Positions 58,017-64,000 of a DNA stretch of 64,000 nucleotides are shown here, one piece after another. The DNA lies in assembly GCA_947495985.1 (NCBI GenBank), contig CANMBD010000003.1, forward strand, positions 248,001 to 312,000. Reading direction: 5' to 3'. The DNA is from an uncultured Sphingomonadaceae bacterium. GTDB taxonomy: Bacteria; Pseudomonadota; Alphaproteobacteria; Sphingomonadales; Sphingomonadaceae. The notes beneath the pieces were generated by a model. The model did not search any database. It had not been told where the DNA came from and saw only the letters and a program-made list of their open reading frames with translations. A program made the position numbers and the translations under genes. Position 1 is the stretch's first letter. Each line of letters opens with the position of its first letter.

Positions 58017-59078
58017 CTAAGCTGAGGAATAGGGCGTGATTAAGTTAGTTTTTATGTGCTTTTTAGCATTAGTAAGTTGGAACAAAAAAATGGGGCCGTA
58101 CCTTTCCAGACTTACTTCGCGGACAATGCCATCCTGCCAGTCCAAACGTTCTTTTGTTCGTTGTTTGGCTATCAGGATGTTGCTAGCAACATCCAGCCTG
58201 TAACCGAAGGTAGCTCCGAATCTAGTATCAGTATTGTTGTCGCGATAGACGATATAGCCCCTCAAAAAACCTTCGCCGTTATAAATCCTCTCTTTGATAT
58301 GGAGTGGAAAGAGATAAATTATTCTATCAAAGGTATATTTCTCGCCAGCAGAAAGCGGAATGTTCGCGGCGAGACGGAAAGAGGTATATTCGCTACTACT
58401 CCCAGTTCTGGCGGTATCAGTATAGTATTCAAACTTAATCCAGCTATCCTCGACCCAACAATCAGTTTTTCCGGAATTCTCAATCATGCAAGAAAAGGCG
58501 CAGCTTCTAGCGCGATCCTCTTCCGACATACTATCAAGAAAAATCTGATCTACGGGAGCAATGCGGGCTCCAGAAATTATGCGCACCATAGGGCGCGTTT
58601 TCATCAATTCTCGGCGCATTTGCCTATGCGTTATTCGGTTGGATTCCTGCATAGCTTCGGTGGCCTTTACAGACTCTTCGAAGAAAGCGACGTTGGTTTC
58701 CAGCGTTCTTTTGACAAAATAAACACCCCATCCGGTCACTCCGAACGTCAGGAAGGTGGCCAGCAAGAGCCAGTTAGCGGCATTGGCCATGTCGCGCTGA
58801 GCATCCAAGTCTTGTTGGGCTTGGGATTTGCCCTGTGCGGCTTCTACGGCTTCGGCCACACACTTAGCCAAAGCAGGGCCTTGTCGGTCAACGCAGCGAC
58901 CTATCGCATTACTTTTTTCATGCTGGTAATATTTGTCGGCGGCTATCTGATCGCGACCAACGCCTAATCCCTGAACGTTTCCGATGACGTAAACCAAGGC
59001 TACTAGGCCGAGCAATGTGAGGCATATGAGTCCGGCCTCTATAACTGTAAGCTTTCTACCCCTATTGCTTCCAGACAT
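58017..59078 (-). CDS. transposon cargo: two-helix membrane protein, unknown
   Basis: 353 residues. Two membrane helices (about 12-33 and 100-122) flank a short polar loop with two Cys (IGRCVDRQGPALAKCVAEA). A coiled-coil (ETNVAFFEESVKATEAMQES) then leads to a beta-rich cytosolic or periplasmic domain of about 190 residues (IISGARIAPVDQIFL, SCAFSCMIENSGKTDCW). No known enzyme motif is seen. The start ATG at 59078 overlaps the DUF6471 gene by 40 nt, so the two are coupled. Proteins of this shape are scattered among alphaproteobacterial mobile elements; the role is unknown. Confidence 0.75.
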   Translation of the reverse strand: MSGSNRGRKLTVIEAGLICLTLLGLVALVYVIGNVQGLGVGRDQIAADKYYQHEKSNAIGRCVDRQGPALAKCVAEAVEAAQGKSQAQQDLDAQRDMANAANWLLLATFLTFGVTGWGVYFVKRTLETNVAFFEESVKATEAMQESNRITHRQMRRELMKTRPMVRIISGARIAPVDQIFLDSMSEEDRARSCAFSCMIENSGKTDCWVEDSWIKFEYYTDTARTGSSSEYTSFRLAANIPLSAGEKYTFDRIIYLFPLHIKERIYNGEGFLRGYIVYRDNNTDTRFGATFGYRLDVASNILIAKQRTKERLDWQDGIVREVSLERYGPIFLFQLTNAKKHIKTNLITPYSSA

Positions 59079-59260
59079 TGTAACAAAAACACCGCTGTAA
59101 ATTTTCCCCTGCTGATCTTGTTACGGATATTCGGCTCAGAGTCCACAACTCCAATTTCTTGCAGTTTATCGCACAACTGCGCGTAGGTGATTCCCTGCTT
59201 GGTCAACTCGACTTTGAGCAGCCTTTTTGCCTGATCTTCCCATTCTTTTGTCGTTTTCAT
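59039..59260 (-). CDS. transposon cargo: DUF6471 protein
   Basis: 73 residues: WEDQAKRLLKVELTKQGITY, AQLCDKLQEIGV, NIRNKISRGKFTAVFLLQ. This is the DUF6471 signature, a compact helix-turn-helix-like domain resembling a Cro/CI DNA-binding fold. It is divergent from the transposase with 104 bp between the starts, so it could repress transposition; this is inference. It shares DNA with the following membrane-protein gene. Confidence 0.85.
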   Translation of the reverse strand: MKTTKEWEDQAKRLLKVELTKQGITYAQLCDKLQEIGVVDSEPNIRNKISRGKFTAVFLLQCLEAIGVESLQL

Positions 59261-59364
59261 CGCTAATGTATCCCAAATAATGATGTTATCACCATATACG
59301 ATACGTTTATCATTGACAACAGTGCTAATATGTCATTATAAGAAGTGCATAGGCACCACAAACG

Positions 59365-60324
59365 ATGACACAACATTTCCTCTTATCAGCAAAAGCAAGA
59401 ACGCTCTCATTGAAGCAAGTTTTTACCATGGGTGAAGACATGGCTTACAATGTGTTCAAGCAAATGCGCTGGCCGGAAACAGATGGCGAAGCAATTTGCC
59501 CTCGCTGTGGTTGTCTCGATAGCTACAACATCACAACCCGCAAGCGGTTCAAGTGTAAAGCCTGTCACCATCAATATAGCGTATCAAGCGGCACTATCTT
59601 TGCTGCCCGTAAAATGTCCTACACGGACTTGCTGGCTGCAATCGTGATCTTTGTGAACGGTGCAAAAGGCGTTCCAGCCCTTCGCCTTAGCCGCGATCTG
59701 GATTGCCAGTATAAAACCGCATACGTTCTTACACACAAGCTGCGCGAGGCTATGGCGCGCGAACAGGAAGGCCGGACGCTTAACGGTGAGGTTGAAGTCG
59801 ATGGCGGCTATTTCGGTGGCTACGTTAAGCCTCAAAACCGGAAAGAAGATCGGGTTGACCGACGCCTTAAAGAAAACCGCTCTGGCAAGCGCGAGTGTGT
59901 TGTTATCCTGCGTGAGCGCAATGGCAAATCATTGCCTTTCGTTTGCCGGACCGAAGATCAATCAACCCCGTTCATTCGTGAGCGCGTTGAAAACGGTTCA
60001 ATCATCCATGCCGATGAAGGCACTGGCTGGGATGAATTACACGCCCATTATCAGGTGCATCGCGTCAATCACTCGGTTGCGTACATGGATGAAGGTGTCT
60101 GCACCAACCAAGCGGAAAGCTACTTTTCACGGCTGCGCCGGATGGAAGTTGGAACGCATCACCATATTGCCGGACCTTACTTGCATCAATATGCCGGTGA
60201 AGCAGTATGGCGTGAAGATCATCGCCGCGTTGATAACGGACGCCAAGCAGCCATGGTTGGTAGCGCTGCGATGGGTTCGAGTGTTAGTCGAAAATGGTCA
60301 GGGTATGGGCAACGTGCCGCGTGA
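59365..60324 (+). CDS. IS1595-family (ISXO2-like) transposase
   Basis: 319 residues. A zinc ribbon (ICPRCGCLDSYNITTRKRFK then CKACHHQYS) at about 45-75 precedes the DDE domain: first Asp in VEVDGGYFGGYV, second in IIHADEGTGWDEL, and Glu in TNQAESYFSRLRRME. The protein ends with RKWSGYGQR, the usual family C-terminus, so it appears full length and probably active. It reads toward the right end and cuts the 26-bp ends described separately. Confidence 0.95.
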   Translation: MTQHFLLSAKARTLSLKQVFTMGEDMAYNVFKQMRWPETDGEAICPRCGCLDSYNITTRKRFKCKACHHQYSVSSGTIFAARKMSYTDLLAAIVIFVNGAKGVPALRLSRDLDCQYKTAYVLTHKLREAMAREQEGRTLNGEVEVDGGYFGGYVKPQNRKEDRVDRRLKENRSGKRECVVILRERNGKSLPFVCRTEDQSTPFIRERVENGSIIHADEGTGWDELHAHYQVHRVNHSVAYMDEGVCTNQAESYFSRLRRMEVGTHHHIAGPYLHQYAGEAVWREDHRRVDNGRQAAMVGSAAMGSSVSRKWSGYGQRAA

Positions 60325-60662
60325 GGACATCATTAGAACGCATGATATAAAGATTGCCTTATATTTTTTTAAAATTCCTAAGTTAGTCTAATATATGCCC
60401 CTAGAATCGTTTATAACGGCCATACAGCGCAAAAAGGCGCTCGCGCCCTTTGGCAGCACCACAATCGGATTGCGCGTTAAAACGTCAATTTGGGCAATTA
60501 CGGGTTGCTATCATATAGTTAAAGAAGTATGATACGAAACGAGCCAACAAGGAGGTCTAAGTCCTTGCTGGCTCTGTTTAGAAAATGAGACCATGGAACG
60601 GTCTCGGTCGTGATCACGCGATATGTTTTATAACGTTGTGACGATATGGTCAAGTCCGTTTC
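60325..60662. other. transposon intergenic region with strong hairpin
   Basis: No gene is seen in this 338-bp stretch. It holds a 13-bp hairpin, GAGCCAACAAGGA (60541-60553) and TCCTTGCTGGCTC (60562-60574) with one mismatch, followed by TGTTT; this could end transposase transcription. A second inverted repeat, GAGACC/GGTCTC, lies at about 60587-60606. Confidence 0.55.
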
Positions 60663-60932
60663 ATGGTCCTTTATATAAGGAATGAAACTTTGATTCAATA
60701 TTCAATCATAAGAGAGCAAGGTATCGACTTTGGCATTATCGTTGTCAAAGATCGCGTTATCGATTGTCGTTCAGATGCGGACGAAGCGGTAAGCTATTGG
60801 AGCAACTATTTCGGTTGTCCGACAATTCTATATGGCGCTCGTCGTCATAAAGTTTATGGGCGGACGGACTTAGTGAACTTTGTGAGCAATCTCCAATATC
60901 AACAGATACCGTGGAGAAAGAAGGTGGCGTAA
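60663..60932 (+). CDS. transposon cargo: small protein, unknown
   Basis: 89 residues, start uncertain (the first ATG at 60663; the compact part starts near IQYSIIREQGIDFGIIVVKD). Regular alternation and YGARRHKVYGRTDLVNFVSNL look like a real small alpha/beta protein. No family recognised. It overlaps a minus-strand frame (60757-61083); at least one of the two is likely genuine. Confidence 0.5.
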   Translation: MVLYIRNETLIQYSIIREQGIDFGIIVVKDRVIDCRSDADEAVSYWSNYFGCPTILYGARRHKVYGRTDLVNFVSNLQYQQIPWRKKVA

Positions 60933-61083
60933 CGTCACCTTCCACCATTTCTAAAATATCTCGGAGCGCGGATGCCACGGCACTGCGCTCCGTATTATCC
61001 ATAGGCAAGATAACATTGCCATCGGTGAACTGTCTAAAAATGACCTGTCCACCCTGAAAGACCGATATTGGTAAGGTTCGCAT
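60757..61083 (-). CDS. transposon cargo: small protein, unknown
   Basis: About 108 residues from an ATG at 61083 (MRTLPISVFQGGQVIFRQFT), with ERSAVASALRDILEMVEGD. The first 55 residues look protein-like; the last 55 are antisense to the plus-strand small gene and may be readthrough past the true functional end. The frame is open further up (61173). Confidence 0.42.
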   Translation of the reverse strand: MRTLPISVFQGGQVIFRQFTDGNVILPMDNTERSAVASALRDILEMVEGDVTPPSFSTVSVDIGDCSQSSLSPSAHKLYDDERHIELSDNRNSCSNSLPLRPHLNDNR

Positions 61084-61120
61084 ATTGTTCGTATGCCGTA
61101 AAACCCTTAAAGACGCAACA

Positions 61121-61219
61121 ATGCGCAGCCGCATCGACATAGCTCTTGAAGCCTTGCTTATGACAGCGTTCATCGCGCTGATTATAATCTGGCCATTCTA
61201 TGGCTGGCTCACGTCTTAA
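61121..61219 (+). CDS. possible 32-residue membrane peptide
   Basis: Short frame MRSRIDIALEALLMTAFIAL continuing IIIWPFYGWLTS with a TAA stop. It is one amphipathic start and one membrane helix, as in small toxins or membrane-stress peptides. A longer start (TTG near 61085) would add 12 residues. No good ribosome site; evidence is composition only. Confidence 0.35.
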   Translation: MRSRIDIALEALLMTAFIALIIIWPFYGWLTS

Positions 61220-61301
61220 TTGCCCACTCCATGTAGTTTCCGGGCCGTCCGTTTATACGGCCAACCCTTTGTCCTGCTTGTCACTATTGGCAACGTCCAG
61301 C

Positions 61302-61676
61302 TTAGTCCTCAACGCCGCCCGCATTATCGACCTTACCTTGAGCTTGGCGGACAAACTCTCCTACAATGTATAGGCCTGCGATCAGGCCACTCAAAAATAG
61401 TACGAGCCTGTTGGAGCTAATTAGCATCTCTAGGTAACGATTATGCCAGATCGACATTGCAAGCAAAAGAAACGGGAAAAATGTAGCTCCCTTCAATAGA
61501 TCATTTACAACGGTGCCGAATGTATTGTCAGATCCTTCGTAAGCTTTCCTTAGTCCGAAACCCAGAAGAACGAACAATATCGCAGCTATCGCACTGCCAA
61601 TATCGGCGGTGCTGGCACTGGGCAAATCGGCTAACGGACTAGCCTCAGTTAGCTTAGTTAATGGAGGCAAGCTCAA
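61302..61676 (-). CDS. transposon cargo: membrane protein, unknown
   Basis: 124 residues with three hydrophobic segments (about 26-43, 65-80 and 92-110): AIAAILFVLLGFGLR, GATFFPFLLLAMSIW, LFLSGLIAGLYIVGEF. No family identified. It ends a two-gene pair with the 66-residue membrane protein 9 bp upstream, suggesting that the products work together in the inner membrane. Confidence 0.65.
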   Translation of the reverse strand: MSLPPLTKLTEASPLADLPSASTADIGSAIAAILFVLLGFGLRKAYEGSDNTFGTVVNDLLKGATFFPFLLLAMSIWHNRYLEMLISSNRLVLFLSGLIAGLYIVGEFVRQAQGKVDNAGGVED

Positions 61677-61685
61677 AGGTTTTGA

Positions 61686-61886
61686 TCAGGCAATAAAAGA
61701 TGCGGCTTTAGCAACGCCTGCCGCAGCGGCGCCGCTTAAGGCTACAACAATGTCAACTCCTGCTGGCGCATCGGCACCGGTAAACAGGGCATAGCCAGCT
61801 CCGACCATAACAGTGCAAAATAACGCACCGGCCAAAGCTACTCTGGTTATGACAATTGCACGCAGCATGTTTCCGTTCTCGTTCAT
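61686..61886 (-). CDS. transposon cargo: small two-helix membrane protein
   Basis: 66 residues, helices at about 9-31 (AIVITRVALAGALFCTVMVG) and 43-62, with ALFTGADAPAG between. Shape is like a holin or a small channel, but no motif supports a function. It is 9 bp before the 124-residue membrane gene; the upstream region contains two palindromes. Confidence 0.6.
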   Translation of the reverse strand: MNENGNMLRAIVITRVALAGALFCTVMVGAGYALFTGADAPAGVDIVVALSGAAAAGVAKAASFIA

Positions 61887-62003
61887 CCTTAGTTCTCTTC
61901 CCCCTTGAAGTGATATGGTTTACATTTGGTTGCTGTGACCTGAATTGTTTGTTTGTAAACCTACATCACAAGTAAATTACGTAACGAGCGCCCAAATCTA
62001 TAG

Positions 62004-62085
62004 CCTTGATATCATTCAAGGTATATCCTTATATACACGATATATGTCATCATGTGAATTACAATTTATCTCCAAAATGGAGATA
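62004..62085. promoter_or_regulatory. two palindromes upstream of the cargo membrane genes
   Basis: CCTTGATATCATTCAAGG (62004-62021) and TATCTCCAAAATGGAGATA (62067-62085, perfect 8-3-8) lie in AT-rich DNA in the 283-bp gap upstream of the minus-strand pair ending at 61886. They look like operators, possibly for the winged-helix-like or DUF6471 protein. Confidence 0.4.
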
Positions 62086-62169
62086 GTGTAATAAAATTAC
62101 AACCCCCGAGACTATTACAATCCACCAATGAACGATAGTATTCTACCAACCAATTATAAGTACTCGGAC

Positions 62170-62601
62170 TCACCTCTTAATCTCCCAAAGCAGATGGAAT
62201 CCATTCCCTTCGGTTGACACCGCCAAGCCCTTGTCTCGCTTATCCCTGAGCGCCACACTAACCCGCTTGGTCATCAACCGCAGCAACTTGTTATCCATGG
62301 CCATACCACGCTCAAGGATAAGCTGTGCGGCAATCTCACGGCTTGTAAGCGGCTCTTTGGCCTGCCTGAGGATGGAAAGCACCATGCGGCTCATTTCACC
62401 CCGCTTTGACCAGTCTTCGGGTGGCCGGAACATCTTTGGCCGGATACTCTCAACCTCCATGTCGGGCGCTATAATCCTGAGCGTGGCGTCCACGTGTTCT
62501 AGTTCCTTGACGAGCCGACCAAGCTTATCATGAAAGTTGGCAATTTCTCCTGCCATCTCGCCGCGCTTCTTTACCAGCCCTGTTACCATGTAATCTGTCA
62601 T
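62170..62601 (-). CDS. transposon cargo: winged-helix-like protein
   Basis: 143 residues from ATG 62601 (an ATG 9 bp upstream is also possible). The first 50 residues form a coiled coil (KKRGEMAGEIANFHDKLGRL, VKELEHVDATLRII); the C-terminal part (about 75-140) resembles a winged helix: MVLSILRQAKEPLTSREIAAQ, RMTKRVSVALRDKRDKGLA-like wing. It may be a DNA-binding regulator of the cargo. It starts 44 bp inside the right transposon end. Confidence 0.7.
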   Translation of the reverse strand: MTDYMVTGLVKKRGEMAGEIANFHDKLGRLVKELEHVDATLRIIAPDMEVESIRPKMFRPPEDWSKRGEMSRMVLSILRQAKEPLTSREIAAQLILERGMAMDNKLLRLMTKRVSVALRDKRDKGLAVSTEGNGFHLLWEIKR

Positions 62602-62644
62602 GGGATTCACATTAGGATTCTAGCGTGTTACAGTCGCCTAGAAA

Positions 62645-62670
62645 CTTGGTGCACTTGCTACATAATGCCG
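62645..62670 (-). repeat. terminal inverted repeat, right
   Basis: 26-bp perfect reverse complement of 57975-58000. The element ends at 62670; the next eight bases repeat the left flank. Confidence 0.95.
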
Positions 62671-62678
62671 CGAAATTC
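62671..62678. repeat. target site duplication, right copy
   Basis: CGAAATTC, identical to 57967-57974. Joining the two flanks through a single copy gives an uninterrupted frame (IKEFRDEDATALF) in the GNAT gene. Confidence 0.92.
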
Positions 62679-62804
62679 TTTGATTAACAACACTTTTTCT
62701 AAAGCCTGCAATTCTTCGGCCGCAACGTCCGATATGAGAACCAAAGCGGACGCTAGAATATTTGGTTGTCTTTTTCCCTTCTGATTATTCACGTGAACTT
62801 CCAT
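62671..62804 (-). pseudogene. GNAT acetyltransferase, N-terminal piece
   Basis: Minus-strand start of the acetyltransferase interrupted by the transposon. A GTG at 62693 would begin LLIKEFR, the family N-terminus; the frame is also open back to an ATG at 62804 through ALVLISDVAAEELQALEKVL, whose belonging is doubtful. It pairs with the fragment at 57519-57974. Confidence 0.65.
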
Positions 62805-62875
62805 AAATTGTTTGCCGTTAGCGCTTCGATTGACAATGAGCTATCAAGTATCGAGCTATTATGTTTGGAGTTCAA

Positions 62876-63631
62876 CTAACTATTGGCTTGCAGCGCAGTC
62901 AAGTTTTCGAGGACCACAGAGATTTTCTTTGCGTCGGCCCAAGGTGTTTTGAATACAATTCTGCCCTTTCGATCAACGACGAAGGCTCCGTTGGGTACGA
63001 TACCATATTCATTGAGCGTGACTTCACTGACCGGGTCGATTGCAATATCCAGGCTTGTGGTCTCGGCTAGTTCATCAGCGTAAGTTGCTCGATCTTCATC
63101 GGATATCGTATGATGATAGCCTCGGTAACCGGCTTCTCCGGGATGCTGTTCGCGAGAATAGATTAGAATGAAGTGCACATCGGATGATGCAAATTTTGTG
63201 ACCAATTCTTCCCACTTTTTTATTTCCAGTCTGGCCGGTGGGCAAGTCATAGCGACAAACATAATAGCGACATTGGTGCCTCGGAGATCTTTGAGTCGAA
63301 ACTTTTCACCTGTGGTTGTCGTCAGATTGATCTCCGGGGCAGCCTCTCCAATATGAGTGCGGTCATAGAAGGTTTCCCACTCTTTGTTTGTCCGGCGGGC
63401 GCGTTCTCCGAAAAATAACGCCAGCACATTCACTTTTGCCGCGATGCCGATTTTTTCAAGAAATGAAAAATGCCCGGGATGCCCCGCCTTGTGCAGGTTG
63501 AAGGTCACCAAGTCCCCTTCTACTTTTGGCCTGGAATCCCATTTTTTGTCCGGTACCAAGAACGGGCCAACCCACAAGAGACTGAGCAAGCATAAGAGCC
63601 CAATTGCACTGTAAATCAAATAGTTAGCCAT
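62876..63631 (-). CDS. deiodinase-like thioredoxin-fold membrane protein
   Basis: 251 residues from ATG 63631 (MANYLIYSAIGLLCLLSLLW), an N-terminal membrane helix; the open frame extends further upstream to 63751. A thioredoxin fold follows (about 115-245): GEAAPEINLTTTTGEKFRL, the redox site AIMFVAMTCPPARLEIKKWE, ILIYSREQHPGEAG and GIVPNGAFVVDRKGRIVF. The TCPPAR site and the YxREAHP-like motif match the iodothyronine deiodinase-like branch, where animal enzymes carry selenocysteine; here it is Cys encoded by TGC. Probably a peroxiredoxin-type reductase; no substrate is known. Confidence 0.8.
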   Translation of the reverse strand: MANYLIYSAIGLLCLLSLLWVGPFLVPDKKWDSRPKVEGDLVTFNLHKAGHPGHFSFLEKIGIAAKVNVLALFFGERARRTNKEWETFYDRTHIGEAAPEINLTTTTGEKFRLKDLRGTNVAIMFVAMTCPPARLEIKKWEELVTKFASSDVHFILIYSREQHPGEAGYRGYHHTISDEDRATYADELAETTSLDIAIDPVSEVTLNEYGIVPNGAFVVDRKGRIVFKTPWADAKKISVVLENLTALQANS

Positions 63632-63771
63632 GCTTTGTCCAATATCCCTATTCACGCGAAGATTGCCTGATACACCGGTCTTTGCGATCGGACTGATATA
63701 GCATATGCACCAAGGAAAATGAATATATTTATTATATATAAATAAAATCATTTCGGTTTTTGTTTGGGTAA

Positions 63772-64000
63772 CTAAGAGATGATTCCCAACGGGTTCTCTA
63801 CCAGCTCTTTAAACACCTGCATCAATTGCGCACCGTCTGCGCCATCAATCGCACGGTGATCAAAGCTGCCGGTGGCGCTCATGATCGTTGCGATTTGCAG
63901 GCTGTTATCGATGACATGCGGGCGCATCTGCCCTGCCCCGATGGCCATGATCATCGCTTGCGGTGGGTTGATGACCGCATCGAAATTCTTGATACCGAAC
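63772..64000 (-). CDS. 2-oxoacid dehydrogenase E2, C-terminal end (cut by window)
   Basis: The last 75 residues of a dihydrolipoamide acyltransferase: FGIKNFDAVINPPQAMIMAIG, then IATIMSATGSFDHRAIDGADGA with the catalytic His and Asp of DHRxxDG, and LMQVFKELVENP. Most like the pyruvate dehydrogenase E2 (pdhC/aceF), which transfers acetyl groups from lipoyl-lysine to CoA; the lipoyl and subunit-binding domains are outside the window. It marks return to core chromosome after the accessory segment. Confidence 0.9.
   Translation of the reverse strand, partial: FGIKNFDAVINPPQAMIMAIGAGQMRPHVIDNSLQIATIMSATGSFDHRAIDGADGAQLMQVFKELVENPLGIIS

Larger units (their letters stand above)
57975..62670. mobile_element. 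passenger-carrying IS1595/ISXO2-family transposon, 4,696 bp
   Basis: Bounded by a perfect 26-bp inverted repeat (57975-58000 and 62645-62670, outer end CGGCATTATG, inner end GCACCAAG) and flanked by the 8-bp duplication CGAAATTC. Inside are a DDE transposase (59365-60324) and, beside it, a DUF6471 gene, a two-helix membrane protein, an 89-residue protein, a 108-residue protein on the other strand, two small membrane proteins and a winged-helix-like protein. Simple IS1595 elements are 0.8-1.2 kb, so about 3.5 kb is cargo. It is inserted in the GNAT pseudogene, whose frame is restored when the element and one duplication are removed. Base composition is lower in GC than the flanking core genes. 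Confidence 0.93.

Overview
The window is a chromosomal segment of an alphaproteobacterium, most likely a marine or freshwater sphingomonad (order Sphingomonadales, Sphingorhabdus/Parasphingorhabdus/Sphingopyxis-like). This rests on moderate GC, frequent GTG/TTG starts, a TonB-dependent receptor beside a catabolic cluster, class II DAHP synthase, a DksA without most zinc cysteines, and the SleB and PilZ protein types. No search was run, so the taxon is an inference.

Layout. 1-6.2 kb: end of an ABC exporter, TspO, UbiK, YbjN, proC, then a MarR regulator divergent from ilvE, and tRNA-Gln. 6.6-11.0 kb: a three-gene signalling module (response regulator, exported LysM/FecR protein, CHASE2 histidine kinase). 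11.0-16.5 kb: lipoprotein, small membrane protein, DAHP synthase, SleB hydrolase and MATE pump, all on the minus strand. 16.5-21.9 kb: DUF2891 lipoprotein with a LytS/LytTR pair, racemase-type CoA transferase, PilZ protein, DksA. 22.3-25.8 kb: a Ser/Gly/Thr-rich low-complexity exported protein with a PEP-CTERM-like tail, then serS-surE. 26.0-33.9 kb: PQQ dehydrogenase, SDR and VOC lipoprotein opposite a TonB receptor, closed by a TetR regulator and containing a dead alpha/beta-hydrolase remnant; this looks like an uptake and oxidation locus for an unidentified small molecule. 34.2-49.6 kb: housekeeping and stress genes (LytM lipoprotein, K+ channel, lipase, phytanoyl dioxygenase, rimO, GST, MAPEG, LysR, diguanylate cyclase, polA, glk, oxyR). 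49.8-55.4 kb: a large repeat-built autotransporter and an OmpA-like protein.

55.85-63.6 kb is accessory DNA. It opens with the 3' half of a tRNA-Lys gene, cut at the anticodon stem, next to an intact P4-type tyrosine integrase. A decayed GNAT acetyltransferase gene follows. That gene is split by a 4,696-bp IS1595/ISXO2-family transposon (57975-62670), which I could delimit by a perfect 26-bp terminal inverted repeat and an exact 8-bp target duplication (CGAAATTC). The transposon carries its DDE transposase plus about seven passenger ORFs: a DUF6471 protein, a two-helix membrane protein, two small membrane proteins, a winged-helix-like protein and small unknowns. Removing the element and one duplication rejoins the acetyltransferase reading frame. 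After it come a deiodinase-like thioredoxin-fold membrane protein with Cys at the Sec position, and the end of a 2-oxoacid dehydrogenase E2 gene.

The most notable signals are the precisely bounded passenger-carrying transposon, the tRNA-Lys integration scar, the LysM/FecR-CHASE2 signalling module, the Ser-rich surface protein and the tandem-repeat autotransporter.
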